64,000 nt of DNA from JANMJD01 sp963847945 (GTDB lineage Bacteria; Actinomycetota; Acidimicrobiia; Acidimicrobiales; Ilumatobacteraceae): NCBI GenBank assembly GCA_963847945.1, contig CAWKBX010000009.1, positions 806,001 to 870,000 on the forward strand, written 5' to 3'. Position numbers and translations under genes: made by a program. The notes under the pieces are model-generated. The model saw nothing but the letters and a program-made list of their open reading frames with translations, had not been told where the DNA came from and did no database searches. Positions 35,865 through 45,081 of this stretch are shown piece by piece. Each line of letters opens with the position of its first letter. Within the stretch, counting starts at the first letter, position 1.

Positions 35865-38045
35865 CTACGGCTTGGTTGTCGAAACGCCACCGGCACCGCC
35901 GGCACCGCCGGCACCGCCAGGCGTCGTGGTCGACGACGATGCGACGGTCGATGCTGTCGTGGTCGTGGTGGTGGTGCTCGAAGTCGTGGTCGTCGATGCG
36001 GTGGTCGGCGGAATCGTGGTCGTCGTGGTGGTCGTCGTGGTTGCCGGCGGGGGACCCGCCTTGCCGATACTCAGGCTGACTGCGGAGTTCTTCGGGGCCT
36101 TGCCGGGGCTCGCCGGGGTCTGGGAGATCACCAGGCCGTCGTTCTGATCGCCGAAGGGAACGGCGACGTACTTCACGCTGGCTTTCAGATCGGCGTTCTG
36201 GATGGCATCGCGGGCCTCGTTTTCGCGCAGCCCGATCACTGATGGCACATCGACCTGCTGGGAACCCGACGAGACGAAGATTTTCACCTCGGAGCCCTTG
36301 TCGGCCGCGGTATTGGCCGGGGGTTCAGTACGGATCACCACACCGGCGGCGACCGTCTCGTTGACCTCGTCGACCAACGTGACCTTGAAGCCTTTGTTCT
36401 CCAGGAACGCCTTGGCATCGGACCCGGTCTGGTTGGTGAACACCGGAATCGTCTCTTGGCCCTTGCCCTTGGAGACCTGCAGCGTCACCGTGTCGCCCGG
36501 CTTGACCGGGGTGCCAACCGGCGGCGTTTGGCCAACCACGATGCCCGCGGCGAACTCGGGGCTTTCGACGTCTTCCCGCAACGGAGCGATGCCGAGCGCC
36601 GCCAACGCTTGGCTGGCCAACTCGAACTTCTGACCCGTCAATTCGGGCAGCGGGGTGGCCACCAGGCCTGGTTTGAATGTGATGTTGACGATCAGCCCCT
36701 GGGTGACGACACTGCCGGGTACCGGGTCTTGCTTGTCGACGATGTCGACACCCGACGCCGAGTTCGGGTCGGGCACCGGATTGGGGGTGGCACCCGCCTC
36801 GATCAGCAGGGTTGATGCTTCTTGGACCGACAATCCACGCACGTCGGGGACGGTGACCGCCGCGGGGGGCACTTCGTCTTTCGACAGGTAGTTGAAAAGC
36901 AAAATACCGCCGGCTACCAGGGCGGCGATCGCCAGGAACCCGGCAAGGACGTACAAACCCGTGCGGCGAGGCGGCTCGTAGTAGTCGGGTTTCGTCGCCT
37001 TGGGACCGCCGCGCATCGGCGGCGGCGTTCCCGGGTTGACCGTCGTGCGCGGCATTGCCGTGGTCGAACCAGGGCCTTGGGTGGAGGGCATCGCCGTGGT
37101 GCGCGGCACCCCGGTGGTGGCACCCATCGACGTGGTCGGGTTCCCCATCCCCGACGGAGGGGTTGCGGTGGCGGCCCCACCGAGCAGCGCGGTGAGCGCC
37201 TGCACCGGCTGACCCTCACGGAATCGACGCAGGTCGTCGCGTAGTTCGTCGGCGTTGGAATAGCGCACGCCGGGGTTCTTGGCGAGCAATTTAGCGACGA
37301 TCGCCTCGAACGGGCGGGGCACGTCGGGAGCGAGCTGGTTGAGCGGCTGGGGCGCGTCGTGAACCTGCTTGTAGGCGATCGCCACCGGGTTGTCGCCACT
37401 GAACGGCGGACGCCCGCCGACCATCTCGTAGAGCACGATGCCCAGCGAGTAGAGGTCGCTGCGCGGGTCGGGCTGGGCGCCCTGGGCCTGCTCGGGGGAG
37501 AAGTAGGTGGCGGTGCCCATCACGGCGCCGGCCTGAGTGAGATCTTGTTCGGCGGCCGAGTTGAGGGCGCGGGCGATACCGAAGTCGGCGACCTTCACCC
37601 GGCCGTCGTCGGCGATGAGAATGTTGGCCGGTTTGACGTCGCGGTGGACCACTCCGCCCCGATGGGCGAATCCGAGGGCCGAGGCCACCTCGGAGGCGAT
37701 CTCGGCCGCCTGGTGGGCACTCAGACGGCCATTGGCCCGCAGAATGTCGGCCAGGGTGCGCCCGGCGATGTACTCCATCGCCATGAAGTACGTGTTGCCC
37801 TGCTTGCCCCAGTCGTAGACGCTGACGACGTTGGGGTGGTTGAGGTTGGCCGCCGATTGGGCCTCGCGGCGGAACCGCTCGACGAAGTTGGGGTCGGTGG
37901 CGAACTCGGGGAACAGCACCTTGATCGCCACCGGGCGATCAAGGAGGCGGTCACGGGCCAAATACACGTCGGCCATGCCGCCGCGACCGATGCGCTGTTC
38001 GAGTTCGTACCGGTCGTTGAAGACCGGACGCTGGGAGTCCGTCAT
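35865..38045 (-). CDS. pknB: Serine/threonine protein kinase PknB with PASTA domains
   Basis: About 726 residues. The kinase domain (10-270) shows the glycine loop GRGGMADVY, Lys42 in VAIKVLF, HRDVKPANIL, ADFGIA and the activation end SPEQAQG. A Pro/Thr-rich linker leads to one transmembrane helix (GLYVLAGFLAIAALVAGGIL, about 365-390) and four external PASTA repeats (VPDVRGLSV, LPELTGQKF, IPVFTNQTG, VPSVIGLREN). The last 45 residues are almost only Thr, Ser, Ala and Gly, an unusual tail. PknB senses muropeptides and phosphorylates division and wall proteins. It is the last gene of the fhaA-to-pknB run; a separate pknA gene is absent here. Confidence 0.96.
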   Translation of the reverse strand: MTDSQRPVFNDRYELEQRIGRGGMADVYLARDRLLDRPVAIKVLFPEFATDPNFVERFRREAQSAANLNHPNVVSVYDWGKQGNTYFMAMEYIAGRTLADILRANGRLSAHQAAEIASEVASALGFAHRGGVVHRDVKPANILIADDGRVKVADFGIARALNSAAEQDLTQAGAVMGTATYFSPEQAQGAQPDPRSDLYSLGIVLYEMVGGRPPFSGDNPVAIAYKQVHDAPQPLNQLAPDVPRPFEAIVAKLLAKNPGVRYSNADELRDDLRRFREGQPVQALTALLGGAATATPPSGMGNPTTSMGATTGVPRTTAMPSTQGPGSTTAMPRTTVNPGTPPPMRGGPKATKPDYYEPPRRTGLYVLAGFLAIAALVAGGILLFNYLSKDEVPPAAVTVPDVRGLSVQEASTLLIEAGATPNPVPDPNSASGVDIVDKQDPVPGSVVTQGLIVNITFKPGLVATPLPELTGQKFELASQALAALGIAPLREDVESPEFAAGIVVGQTPPVGTPVKPGDTVTLQVSKGKGQETIPVFTNQTGSDAKAFLENKGFKVTLVDEVNETVAAGVVIRTEPPANTAADKGSEVKIFVSSGSQQVDVPSVIGLRENEARDAIQNADLKASVKYVAVPFGDQNDGLVISQTPASPGKAPKNSAVSLSIGKAGPPPATTTTTTTTTIPPTTASTTTTSSTTTTTTTASTVASSSTTTPGGAGGAGGAGGVSTTKP

Positions 38046-38076
38046 GCGGCGCACCACGCTAGCGAGAGTCGAGAGT

Positions 38077-39558
38077 TCACAGTCCTACCTCGATGGCTTT
38101 GTCGAGCATTTGCTGAGCGATCGGGCCGGCAAGACGACCGCCAGTGCCCGCGGAAATCTCGTCCGTGGTGCCCTTGAGCACGACGGAGATCGCCAACCGC
38201 GGCGCTTCGGCGGGGGCGAAGCCCATGATCCAGGCGTGGGAGCGCTGCGGTTCGCCCTTGGAATTCAGCTGGGCGGTGCCCGTCTTGGCCGCCGCCTGCA
38301 CCCCGTTGGCGAGTTGCAGGCAGCAGCTGGCGGTCCCCTCGTTGACGACCTTGACCATCAACTGGGTGAGCGTGGCGGCGGTCTGGGCGGTCATCGGAGT
38401 GCGCCACACCTCGGGTTCGGTCCTCGACAACACCCCACCATCGTGATCGCGAGTTTCGGCGACGACATAGGGCGACATCATGTTTCCGCCGTTGGCGACG
38501 CTGCCGGCGATCATCGCCATCTGCAAGGGGGTGACGGCATCCTCGTTCTGCCCGAACCCGCGGATCGCGAGCAGCGGAATGTTGTCCTTGAACTCCTCGA
38601 CCGTGCCGAAGTTGCTGGCGGCAGGCCGGGGCAGATCGATCGGCGGAGCCTCGTTGAGCCCGAACCGGTTGGCGGCGAGGACCATCTGCTCGGCCCCCAA
38701 CTCGACGGCCAACCGGGCGAACGGCGTGTTGCAGCTCTTGGCGAAGACGGTGGGGAAGTCACCGCCGCACGTCGACCCGCCGTAGTTCTCGATCGGATCG
38801 GTGGTCTGCGGTGGCACGTAGGCGTTTTCCGGCTCGAACACTCGGTCGAGGGTGAGTCCGCCCGTCTCGAGTGCGGCGGTGGTGGTGACCACCTTGAACG
38901 TCGATCCGGGCATGTACCGCTCCTGGTAGGCGTTGGCGAGCAACGGCTTGCCCGGCGAGGCGTTGAGGAACGTCAGAGCCTTTTCCGCGTCGGCCGAGGT
39001 GTGCACGGCGACCAGGTTCGGGTCGAAGGTCGGCTCGCTGTACATCGCCAGCACCGCCCCCGTACGCGGGTCGATCATCACCACCGAGCCTTCCCGACCG
39101 GCGAGCAGGTCACGGGCGACCAGTTGCAGGTCGGCGCGCACCGTCAGGGCCACGGCGCCCGACGTGTCGAGGTTGCGGTCGAACAGGTTGGGGAGGGCGT
39201 TGACGTTCTGATCGGTCGTGTTGCCCGAGAGCACCTTGTCGTGGACCTTCTCGACCTGGGTCGCCCCGAAGGCGTACGACCAGTAGCCGGTGACGTTGGC
39301 GAACAGTCCGCCGGTTGGGTAGTTCCGCTGGAACTTGAACCGGTCGTCGGTCGACGGCAACGTCTCGGCGACCGCCACCCCATCGGCGCTGAGGATCGGC
39401 CCGCGGTTGCGGTTGAACGCCCGCGTGGTCTGGCGGCTGTTGCGTACATCGGCGTTCAGCTCGGTCGACTTCGACACCTGCAACACGTTGAGCTGCACAA
39501 ACAACACCAGGTAGGCGAGCAACAAGCCGACCGCGAGCCGTCGAATCCGCGAGTTCAT
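38077..39558 (-). CDS. pbpA: Penicillin-binding protein PbpA (transpeptidase)
   Basis: 493 residues: an N-terminal membrane anchor (LAVGLLLAYLVLFVQLNVLQ), a short dimer domain (NRGPILSADG) and a transpeptidase domain with the catalytic triad STFK (219-222), SCN (275-277) and KTG (425-427). It cross-links peptidoglycan partnered with the adjacent FtsW/RodA glycan polymerase. The start overlaps the ftsW/rodA stop (ATGA), and pknB starts 31 bases downstream. Confidence 0.96.
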   Translation of the reverse strand: MNSRIRRLAVGLLLAYLVLFVQLNVLQVSKSTELNADVRNSRQTTRAFNRNRGPILSADGVAVAETLPSTDDRFKFQRNYPTGGLFANVTGYWSYAFGATQVEKVHDKVLSGNTTDQNVNALPNLFDRNLDTSGAVALTVRADLQLVARDLLAGREGSVVMIDPRTGAVLAMYSEPTFDPNLVAVHTSADAEKALTFLNASPGKPLLANAYQERYMPGSTFKVVTTTAALETGGLTLDRVFEPENAYVPPQTTDPIENYGGSTCGGDFPTVFAKSCNTPFARLAVELGAEQMVLAANRFGLNEAPPIDLPRPAASNFGTVEEFKDNIPLLAIRGFGQNEDAVTPLQMAMIAGSVANGGNMMSPYVVAETRDHDGGVLSRTEPEVWRTPMTAQTAATLTQLMVKVVNEGTASCCLQLANGVQAAAKTGTAQLNSKGEPQRSHAWIMGFAPAEAPRLAISVVLKGTTDEISAGTGGRLAGPIAQQMLDKAIEVGL

Positions 39559-40964
39559 GCGATCACCGTGTTGTCGTTGCCAGCCTTTTTCGAGGCCTTG
39601 GCGAACTTCTTCAAGGCTCGCTTCTCGGCCGGATCGAGCTCGTCGGGCACCTCACCGAGTCGGCGGGCGCCGGAGTCACTGATCCGCATCAACAGACCGA
39701 GCAGCACGTAGTTGGCGACGAGCGACGACCCGCCGTAGCTGACGAACGGCAGCGTCACCCCGGTCAACGGCAACACCCGGATGACCCCGGCGATGATGAT
39801 GAATGCCTGCACGCCGATGATCGTGGTCAGGCCGGTGGCGAGCAGTTTCTCGAACGGCCGGTCGGCACGCAACGCGCAGCGCAGCCCGGCCCCGATCATC
39901 AAGATGAAGGCCAACAGCACGGCAGTCGCCCCGAACAGTCCGAGTTCCTCGCCGATCGCGGCGAAGATGAAGTCGTTCTTCGCCTCGGGGATCTTGTTCG
40001 GCGTGCCGAGTCCGAGCCCGGTGCCGGCGATGCCCCCGTTGCCGAAGGCGAACATCGCCTGGACGATCTGGTAGCCCTTGCCGTCGCTGGGCGGGGAATA
40101 GCGACTCCATGGGTCGAGCCAGATGTCGACGCGGTCCTGCACGTGACTGAACGCGTTCCAGGCCACATAGGCGCCGCCGGCGAACAGCAACGTCCCGATC
40201 GCCAGGAAACTCGCCCGCTCGGTCGCCACCCACAGCAGCACGAGGAACAGGGCGAAGAACAGCAGCGAGGAGCCGAGGTCGCGCTGGCCGACCATCACCA
40301 GCACGCTCACCCCCCAGGCGGCGACGAGGGGGAACAGATGGCGCGGCTCGGGCAGATTGAACGGGCCGACCCGCCACGTGCCCGCGGCGATCAACTCGCG
40401 GTGCTCGGTGAGATAGCCGGCGAAGAACAAGGCGAGACAGACTTTGGCGATCTCACCAGGCTGAAATCCGATCGGGCCGACACGAACCCAGATCCGCGCC
40501 CCGGTGCCGAAGGTGCGCCCCACACCAGGCACGAACGGCAACAGCAACAGCGCCACCCCGGCGATCAGGAACGTCCATTGATAGTTGCGCAGATCGTTCG
40601 AACGGCGCACAAAGATCAGCACGGCGATGTAGGCGGCGACGCCGACGAGCGTCCAGGTCGCCTGCAGACCCGCCAGGCGCTTGGCGTCGAGCCGGGCGAG
40701 CACGGTGAAGCCGATGCCGTTGAGCAGGGCGGCGAGGGGAAGGAGCACCGAATCGGCGCCCTTGGCCAGACGGCGGGTGGCGATATGGGCGGCGACGAGC
40801 AGACCGAGCACGACACCCAGAAACGGGCCGAGATTGGCCGGGATGTCGGCGTCGCGTCCGAGGGACGACAGCGTGTAGCCGCAGGCCGTGATCACCCCGG
40901 CGAACACCACCAAGCCAAGCTCGGTGTTACGCCGGGAGGCGGCCAGGGCCGTTACTCGACTCAC
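39555..40964 (-). CDS. FtsW/RodA/SpoVE-family peptidoglycan polymerase
   Basis: 469 residues with about twelve membrane helices. SEDS features are GFQPGEIAKVCLALF, GQRDLGSSLLFFALF, the Asp in DIWLDPWSRY, QAMFAFGNGGIAGTGLG and the C-terminal LPFVSYGGSSLVANY. The enzyme polymerises lipid II into glycan strands outside the membrane. In this gene block the homologue is called RodA in mycobacteria; sequence alone does not separate RodA from FtsW. It is coupled to pstP upstream (4-base overlap) and pbpA downstream. Confidence 0.94.
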   Translation of the reverse strand: MSRVTALAASRRNTELGLVVFAGVITACGYTLSSLGRDADIPANLGPFLGVVLGLLVAAHIATRRLAKGADSVLLPLAALLNGIGFTVLARLDAKRLAGLQATWTLVGVAAYIAVLIFVRRSNDLRNYQWTFLIAGVALLLLPFVPGVGRTFGTGARIWVRVGPIGFQPGEIAKVCLALFFAGYLTEHRELIAAGTWRVGPFNLPEPRHLFPLVAAWGVSVLVMVGQRDLGSSLLFFALFLVLLWVATERASFLAIGTLLFAGGAYVAWNAFSHVQDRVDIWLDPWSRYSPPSDGKGYQIVQAMFAFGNGGIAGTGLGLGTPNKIPEAKNDFIFAAIGEELGLFGATAVLLAFILMIGAGLRCALRADRPFEKLLATGLTTIIGVQAFIIIAGVIRVLPLTGVTLPFVSYGGSSLVANYVLLGLLMRISDSGARRLGEVPDELDPAEKRALKKFAKASKKAGNDNTVIA

Positions 40965-42562
40965 GGACTACTCGACCCCGTGACTGTCGCAATCGTGGTC
41001 GCGGTCGCGGTCGCGGTCGCGGTCGTCGTGTCGATCGGGGGCGGGGCGGCGGGTGCGATGGTGGTGTCGGCCGTGGCCCCGCCGTCGATGCTGCCGATCG
41101 TCGGGATGGGCGTCGTGCTCCCCGGGACGCTGGTGACGACCGAGATGCCGGGGGCGGTGGTCGAGTGCGTCTCGATGTAGCTGATCGCCAGGTCGATCGA
41201 GTCGAACTCGGGCCGGTTGGCGAGCGCCTCGGCATCGCTCGGCGGTAGTTCCGACCGCTTCTGCGGAGCAATGGCGGCGACCGTCGGATCGAACCACAGC
41301 ACCCCGCCCGGTCGGCCCTTGTAGACGACGATCTCGTCGCCGCGGTAGTCGACGAAGTAGCCCGAGCGGGCGTAGGCGGCGATCATCACGAACCCGACGA
41401 CGAACACGGCGGCGACTGCGGTCAGGAAGGCAATCGAGCCGAGGGAGAACGGCCGGCGTCTGCCACGGGCCGGGTTGGCGTCGTCGGAGCCGTCGTCGGA
41501 GCGGTCGTCGGCGAAGGCGTCGACGTCGGCAGTGGAGACCATGTCGCCGGCGCTCGGCGGTGCGAAATCGGCCGAATCGGGGGCCGTGGCAATCACACCG
41601 CGGGCATCCGTCGGGCGGCCGAAGGCACGGGTGATGTCGTCACCCTCGGGGCCCAGATCGACGTCGCCGACGGCATCGGCCGGATCGGCGGGGACGATCC
41701 GCAATGCCGCGGCACCCGCACCGACCACCCCGGACGGGGTGACATCGCCGGAGTGGTCGTCGGCCCAGCGGCTCTCGGCGTGCGTCTCGCCCGAACGATG
41801 CGGTTCGAGATCGAGGGTCAACTCCTGGGTGTCGGCCCCTTCGATCACGTCGATGACCACGACGGTGATGTTGTCGCGGCCACCGTTGCGATTCGCCGTG
41901 GCGACCAGCCGATCGGCGGCCTCCTGCGGGTCGAGGATGTCGGCGGCGAGCTCACCGATCACGCTGTCGAGAACCTCGTCGACCAGGCCATCGGAGCAGA
42001 GAATGAACCGGTCGCCGGCGACGATCGGCATCGTCCAGGCGTCGATGCGCACCACCGGCTCGATGCCGAGAGCGCGGGTGACGATGTTGCGATGGGGGTG
42101 GGCCCGAGCTTCCATCGCCGTGATCTGCCCCGAGGCGATCAATTCCTGCACGTAGGAATGGTCGACGCTCAGCTGCGTCAAGCGGCCCCGACGGACGGCG
42201 TAGGCCCGCGAGTCACCCACGTTGACCAGGCCTAATTGCACTTCGCCGTCGAACCGCACGGGGGCGATGGCGGTCAGAGTGGTGCCCATGCCGTGCTGAT
42301 CGACGCGGGTGTGCGACGCCTGGAAGATCTGACGGTTGGCGGTGTCGACGGCCGCGATCAGGGCGTCGATATCGGAGGTCACGGCACCGCCCATTCGGTC
42401 GCGCAACGCGTCGACGGCCATTGCCGCGGCGACCTCGCCGGCGAGGTGGCCGCCCATCCCGTCGGCAACGACGAACAGGCGGTCATCGGCGCAGTAGGCA
42501 TCCTCGTTGGCCGTTCGCAAGCGGCCGACGTCGGTCGCGGCACCCCAGACGAAGCGCGCCAC
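40961..42562 (-). CDS. pstP: PP2C-family Ser/Thr phosphatase PstP
   Basis: 533 residues from a GTG. The PP2C domain (1-240) shows the metal Asp motifs RTANEDAYCADDRLFVVADG then MGGHLAGE, NVGDSRAY, LCSDGLVDEV and GGRDNITVVV. A long linker leads to one transmembrane helix (FLTAVAAVFVVGFVMIAAYA, about 385-410) and an external domain ending in Thr/Ala repeats encoded by a hexanucleotide tract (GCGGTC, about 40995-41027). It reverses PknB phosphorylation. The linker is longer than in mycobacterial PstP. Confidence 0.95.
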   Translation of the reverse strand: MARFVWGAATDVGRLRTANEDAYCADDRLFVVADGMGGHLAGEVAAAMAVDALRDRMGGAVTSDIDALIAAVDTANRQIFQASHTRVDQHGMGTTLTAIAPVRFDGEVQLGLVNVGDSRAYAVRRGRLTQLSVDHSYVQELIASGQITAMEARAHPHRNIVTRALGIEPVVRIDAWTMPIVAGDRFILCSDGLVDEVLDSVIGELAADILDPQEAADRLVATANRNGGRDNITVVVIDVIEGADTQELTLDLEPHRSGETHAESRWADDHSGDVTPSGVVGAGAAALRIVPADPADAVGDVDLGPEGDDITRAFGRPTDARGVIATAPDSADFAPPSAGDMVSTADVDAFADDRSDDGSDDANPARGRRRPFSLGSIAFLTAVAAVFVVGFVMIAAYARSGYFVDYRGDEIVVYKGRPGGVLWFDPTVAAIAPQKRSELPPSDAEALANRPEFDSIDLAISYIETHSTTAPGISVVTSVPGSTTPIPTIGSIDGGATADTTIAPAAPPPIDTTTATATATATTIATVTGSSSP

Positions 42563-43107
42563 TATTCGGCCTCCAAGACAGTGTTGCCGATCTGCAGCCG
42601 GTCACCCTTCGACAGCACGGCGGCGACCGAAAGTCGGGTGCCGTTGAGGAAACTGCCGTTGGTCGAGCCGAGATCTTCGACGAACGCATCGGTGCCCTGG
42701 CGATAGACGCGGGCGTGCAGGCCCGAGAGAAACGCGTCGTCGACGAGCGAGATCGTGCAACCATCGCCGCGGCCGAGGGTGATCTCGTCGCCGAGCGGGT
42801 AGGTGACACCCTTCATCGAGCGCGGCTCGATGATCATCAGCCGGGTGACGGTGCCGCGAGCGGGTCGTACGGCGCGCTTCTCGCGGCCCTTGCCCGCGGG
42901 CCGGTCCGTCGGGAGGGTGCCCTCGATGCGCGGGTCGAGCGTCGGGCCCATCGGTGGTGCGTGGGTCGGCACGGCCGAGCGCGAGTCGGTGGCTTGGACT
43001 TTTGCCGCGCGCACTTCGCTCCACACGGCCCACAACACGCGGGCAAAGAAGAGGTACAGGAGGACCAGCAGGCAGACCTTCAACGCCCCCAACAGCTGAT
43101 CGCTCAC
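42562..43107 (-). CDS. fhaB: FHA-domain protein FhaB (FipA-like)
   Basis: About 181 residues from a GTG (VSDQLLGALKV), with an N-terminal transmembrane helix (LLVLLYLFFARVLWAVW) and a C-terminal FHA domain (ITLGRGDGCTISL, then SGLHARVYRQGTDAFVEDLG, STNGSFLNG). FHA domains bind phosphothreonine, here likely on PknB or its targets. The stop overlaps the pstP start (TAGTG). The layout matches FhaB/FipA of other actinobacteria. Confidence 0.93.
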   Translation of the reverse strand: MSDQLLGALKVCLLVLLYLFFARVLWAVWSEVRAAKVQATDSRSAVPTHAPPMGPTLDPRIEGTLPTDRPAGKGREKRAVRPARGTVTRLMIIEPRSMKGVTYPLGDEITLGRGDGCTISLVDDAFLSGLHARVYRQGTDAFVEDLGSTNGSFLNGTRLSVAAVLSKGDRLQIGNTVLEAE

Positions 43108-43123
43108 GACCGAACCGCCAACG

Positions 43124-43786
43124 TCAAGATGCCTCGAAGCGGATGTGGGTGGTGCCCAGGCTGATGATGTCACCGTCTTGGAGCATGCGGTCGCCTTCGA
43201 TGCGAACCCCGTTGACCTTGGTGCCGTTGGTCGAGCCGAGATCGACGGCCATGTAACCGGTGCCTTGCGGACGAACCTCGGAGTGACGGCGGCTGACGTT
43301 GGGATCGTTGAGCATCACCGAGCAGTCGGGCATGCGCCCGAGGGTGATGACGGCGTCCTTGAGGGCGATGCGTTCGCCCGAGGGGAGCACGAGCGAGCCG
43401 GCCCCAGCCCCGCCACCGACTTCCTTCATCGCTGAGGTGACGCCGAAGCGGCCGGCCTTCAGTTTGTTGTCGACGGCCAGTTCGACGCGGACCGGGCCCA
43501 TGAAGTGGTAGCCCTCGTCGCGGGCGTATTCGCGGGCGGCTTCGGCCAACTCCGAGACGAGGGCCTCGTCGATGTTGGCAAATGCGGCGTGGTCATTGGC
43601 ACTGAGCCAGAAGGTGAATTGATTCGGCACGATGCGCCGGCCCTTGACGTCGACCGACCGATGCTCGTCCATTTCACGGACAAGACGACGCCCGAGCTCG
43701 ATGGGTTTGACGCTGGCCTTGAAGGCGCGGGAGAACACACCCTCGACCATACGCTCTACGCCATGCTCAAATGATTGCAGTCCCAC
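43124..43786 (-). CDS. fhaA: FHA-domain protein FhaA
   Basis: 220 residues from a GTG. The N-terminal DUF3662 region (FEHGVERMVEGVFSRAFKAS, VKPIELGRRLVREMDEH, FTFWLSANDHAAF) and a C-terminal FHA domain (ITLGRMPDCSVML, NVSRRHSEVRPQG, STNGTKVNGVRI) identify FhaA. The linker between them is much shorter than in mycobacteria, where FhaA is over 500 residues. It scaffolds PknB-dependent wall synthesis. It is first in the run ending at pknB, so its upstream gap (43787-43867, shared with a divergent SDR gene) should hold the promoter. Confidence 0.93.
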   Translation of the reverse strand: MGLQSFEHGVERMVEGVFSRAFKASVKPIELGRRLVREMDEHRSVDVKGRRIVPNQFTFWLSANDHAAFANIDEALVSELAEAAREYARDEGYHFMGPVRVELAVDNKLKAGRFGVTSAMKEVGGGAGAGSLVLPSGERIALKDAVITLGRMPDCSVMLNDPNVSRRHSEVRPQGTGYMAVDLGSTNGTKVNGVRIEGDRMLQDGDIISLGTTHIRFEAS

Positions 43787-43867
43787 AGCGAACCCAGGCT
43801 AGTGGCGGGTTCACCATCCCTGGCGCGTACGGTGCGGCGCCCGGTTTTTGTGGCCTACGCTGCGGCA

Positions 43868-44656
43868 ATGGAACTCAACGGAGCACGGGTCCTCGTCACG
43901 GGTGCGTCGCGGGGCATCGGCGAGTCGATTGCCCGCCAGATGGCCGCCGCCGGAGCCCAGGTCGCGGTTGCCGCACGTTCGCAGGCTGCGCTGTCGTTAT
44001 TGGCGACCTCGATCGGCGGCAAGGCGTTCGCCGTCGACCTCGCCGATGCCGCCGCTGTCACCGCCCTGATCCCCCGGGTGGAAGCGGAGTTCGGGCCGAT
44101 CGACGTGCTCGTCAACAACGCCGGGCTCGAGTCGATCGCGCCGTTGGACATGGAGACCGACGCCAGTATCCGGGCCGTGACCCGGCTCAATCTGGAAGCC
44201 CCGATGGTGCTCACTCGCCACGTGCTGGCCGGGATGAAGTCGCGCGGCACGGGCCACATCGTGTTCACGTCGTCGCTTGGCGGGACCGCCGCGTTTCCGG
44301 CAATGAGCGTGTATTGCGCGACGAAGGCGGGGTTGAACAACTTCGTCGCGGCGCTGCGGTTGGAGTTGCGGGGGACGGCGATCGGCACCACCCTCATCGC
44401 CCCCGGGCCGGTGGACACGTCGATGTGGGACCGTTTGGAAGGCGAAGGCCATCTGGATGACGTGCTCAAGCGGTTCCGGTTGTTGCAACTCATCCCCATA
44501 AGGTCGCCCGAGTACATCGCCAAACGGACCGTCGCTGCAGTCCTCGCGAATCGCCGCCACGTGCGCACCCCCCGCCGACTCTCGGCCGCCTTCTGGCTCG
44601 GCGAGTCTCCGCGCCGGGTCAACGAGTTGATCCTCAAAGGCGTTATGCACAAGTAG
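43868..44656 (+). CDS. Short-chain dehydrogenase/reductase
   Basis: About 262 residues of the classical SDR family: cofactor motif TGASRGIGES, NNAG in DVLVNNAGLES, catalytic Ser in FTSSLGG and Tyr-Lys in YCATKAG. The C-terminal extension (RRLSAAFWLGESPRRVNEL) is typical of lipid or retinol-type SDRs acting at membranes. It uses NAD(P)H on an unknown alcohol or ketone. It diverges from fhaA. Confidence 0.92.
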   Translation: MELNGARVLVTGASRGIGESIARQMAAAGAQVAVAARSQAALSLLATSIGGKAFAVDLADAAAVTALIPRVEAEFGPIDVLVNNAGLESIAPLDMETDASIRAVTRLNLEAPMVLTRHVLAGMKSRGTGHIVFTSSLGGTAAFPAMSVYCATKAGLNNFVAALRLELRGTAIGTTLIAPGPVDTSMWDRLEGEGHLDDVLKRFRLLQLIPIRSPEYIAKRTVAAVLANRRHVRTPRRLSAAFWLGESPRRVNELILKGVMHK

Positions 44657-44732
44657 AACCGAGCGCCCAGCATCGCCATACCCTGTTCCACCCAGGTCTC
44701 CCGTGGTCAACGGACCGACCCGACAATGCGTG

Positions 44733-44761
44733 TTGGGCTCGCCGCCGCCGTGCGCTAGCGT
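44733..44761 (+). promoter_or_regulatory. Probable promoter of tRNA-Leu
   Basis: TTGGGC (44733-44738) and TAGCGT (44756-44761) are 17 bases apart and would start transcription about ten bases before the tRNA. Confidence 0.4.
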
Positions 44762-44776
44762 GTTCGTCGTTCACTC

Positions 44777-44862
44777 GGGCGAGTGGCGGAATGGCAGACG
44801 CGCTGGCTTCAGGTGCCAGTATTCGTAAGGATGTGGGGGTTCAAGTCCCCCCTCGCCCACCA
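44777..44862 (+). tRNA. tRNA-Leu (anticodon CAG)
   Basis: 86 bases including an encoded CCA end. The acceptor stem pairs GGGCGAG with CTCGCCC. The anticodon stem CTGGC/GCCAG holds the loop TTCAGGT with anticodon CAG, reading CUG. A long variable arm (class II) and the T arm GGGGG-TTCAAGT-CCCCC follow. Its place after fhaA matches mycobacterial genomes. The 3' end borders the probable mobile island. Confidence 0.97.
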
Positions 44863-44868
44863 GGGGTT

Positions 44869-44902
44869 GTTCTCGAAACACCCACAGTCACGTTCTCGAA
44901 AC
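44869..44902 (+). repeat. Direct repeat of GTTCTCGAAAC just after the tRNA
   Basis: GTTCTCGAAAC at 44869-44879 and again at 44892-44902, 23 bases apart start to start (about two helical turns). Located at the tRNA/island boundary; it may be a recombinase or regulator arm site. Confidence 0.35.
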
Positions 44903-44934
44903 TCCGTCTGGCAGCCTCGTCAGGCGGAGTTTTT
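44899..44934 (+). terminator. Intrinsic terminator after tRNA-Leu
   Basis: AACTCCGTCTG pairs with CAGGCGGAGTT (one G-U pair) around a 10-base loop and is followed by TTTT. Confidence 0.75.
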
Positions 44935-45019
44935 CGTTGATGGGGAGCGGTGACGGCCAAAGCACACCGCCAAGGCCGACTGCATCGGCGGTCGTGGTGC
45001 ACAGAGTCGAAAACGACAT

Positions 45020-45047
45020 GCACCGGGGCATGGTGATGCCCCGGTGC
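45020..45047 (-). terminator. Strong hairpin downstream of the transposase
   Basis: GCACCGGGGCAT-GGTG-ATGCCCCGGTGC has a perfect 12-base stem and a four-base loop, 35 bases past the transposase stop; on the minus strand a weak T-rich stretch (GTCGTTTTCG) follows. Confidence 0.55.
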
Positions 45048-45081
45048 GGTCAGATTTGAGTCGATTGGTGGTCGGTGGGTG

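Noticed and set aside
44840..44862. Second copy of the tRNA-Leu 3' end as att site
   Set aside because: I looked through the island and its right flank for the T-arm and CCA-end sequence and found no convincing copy.
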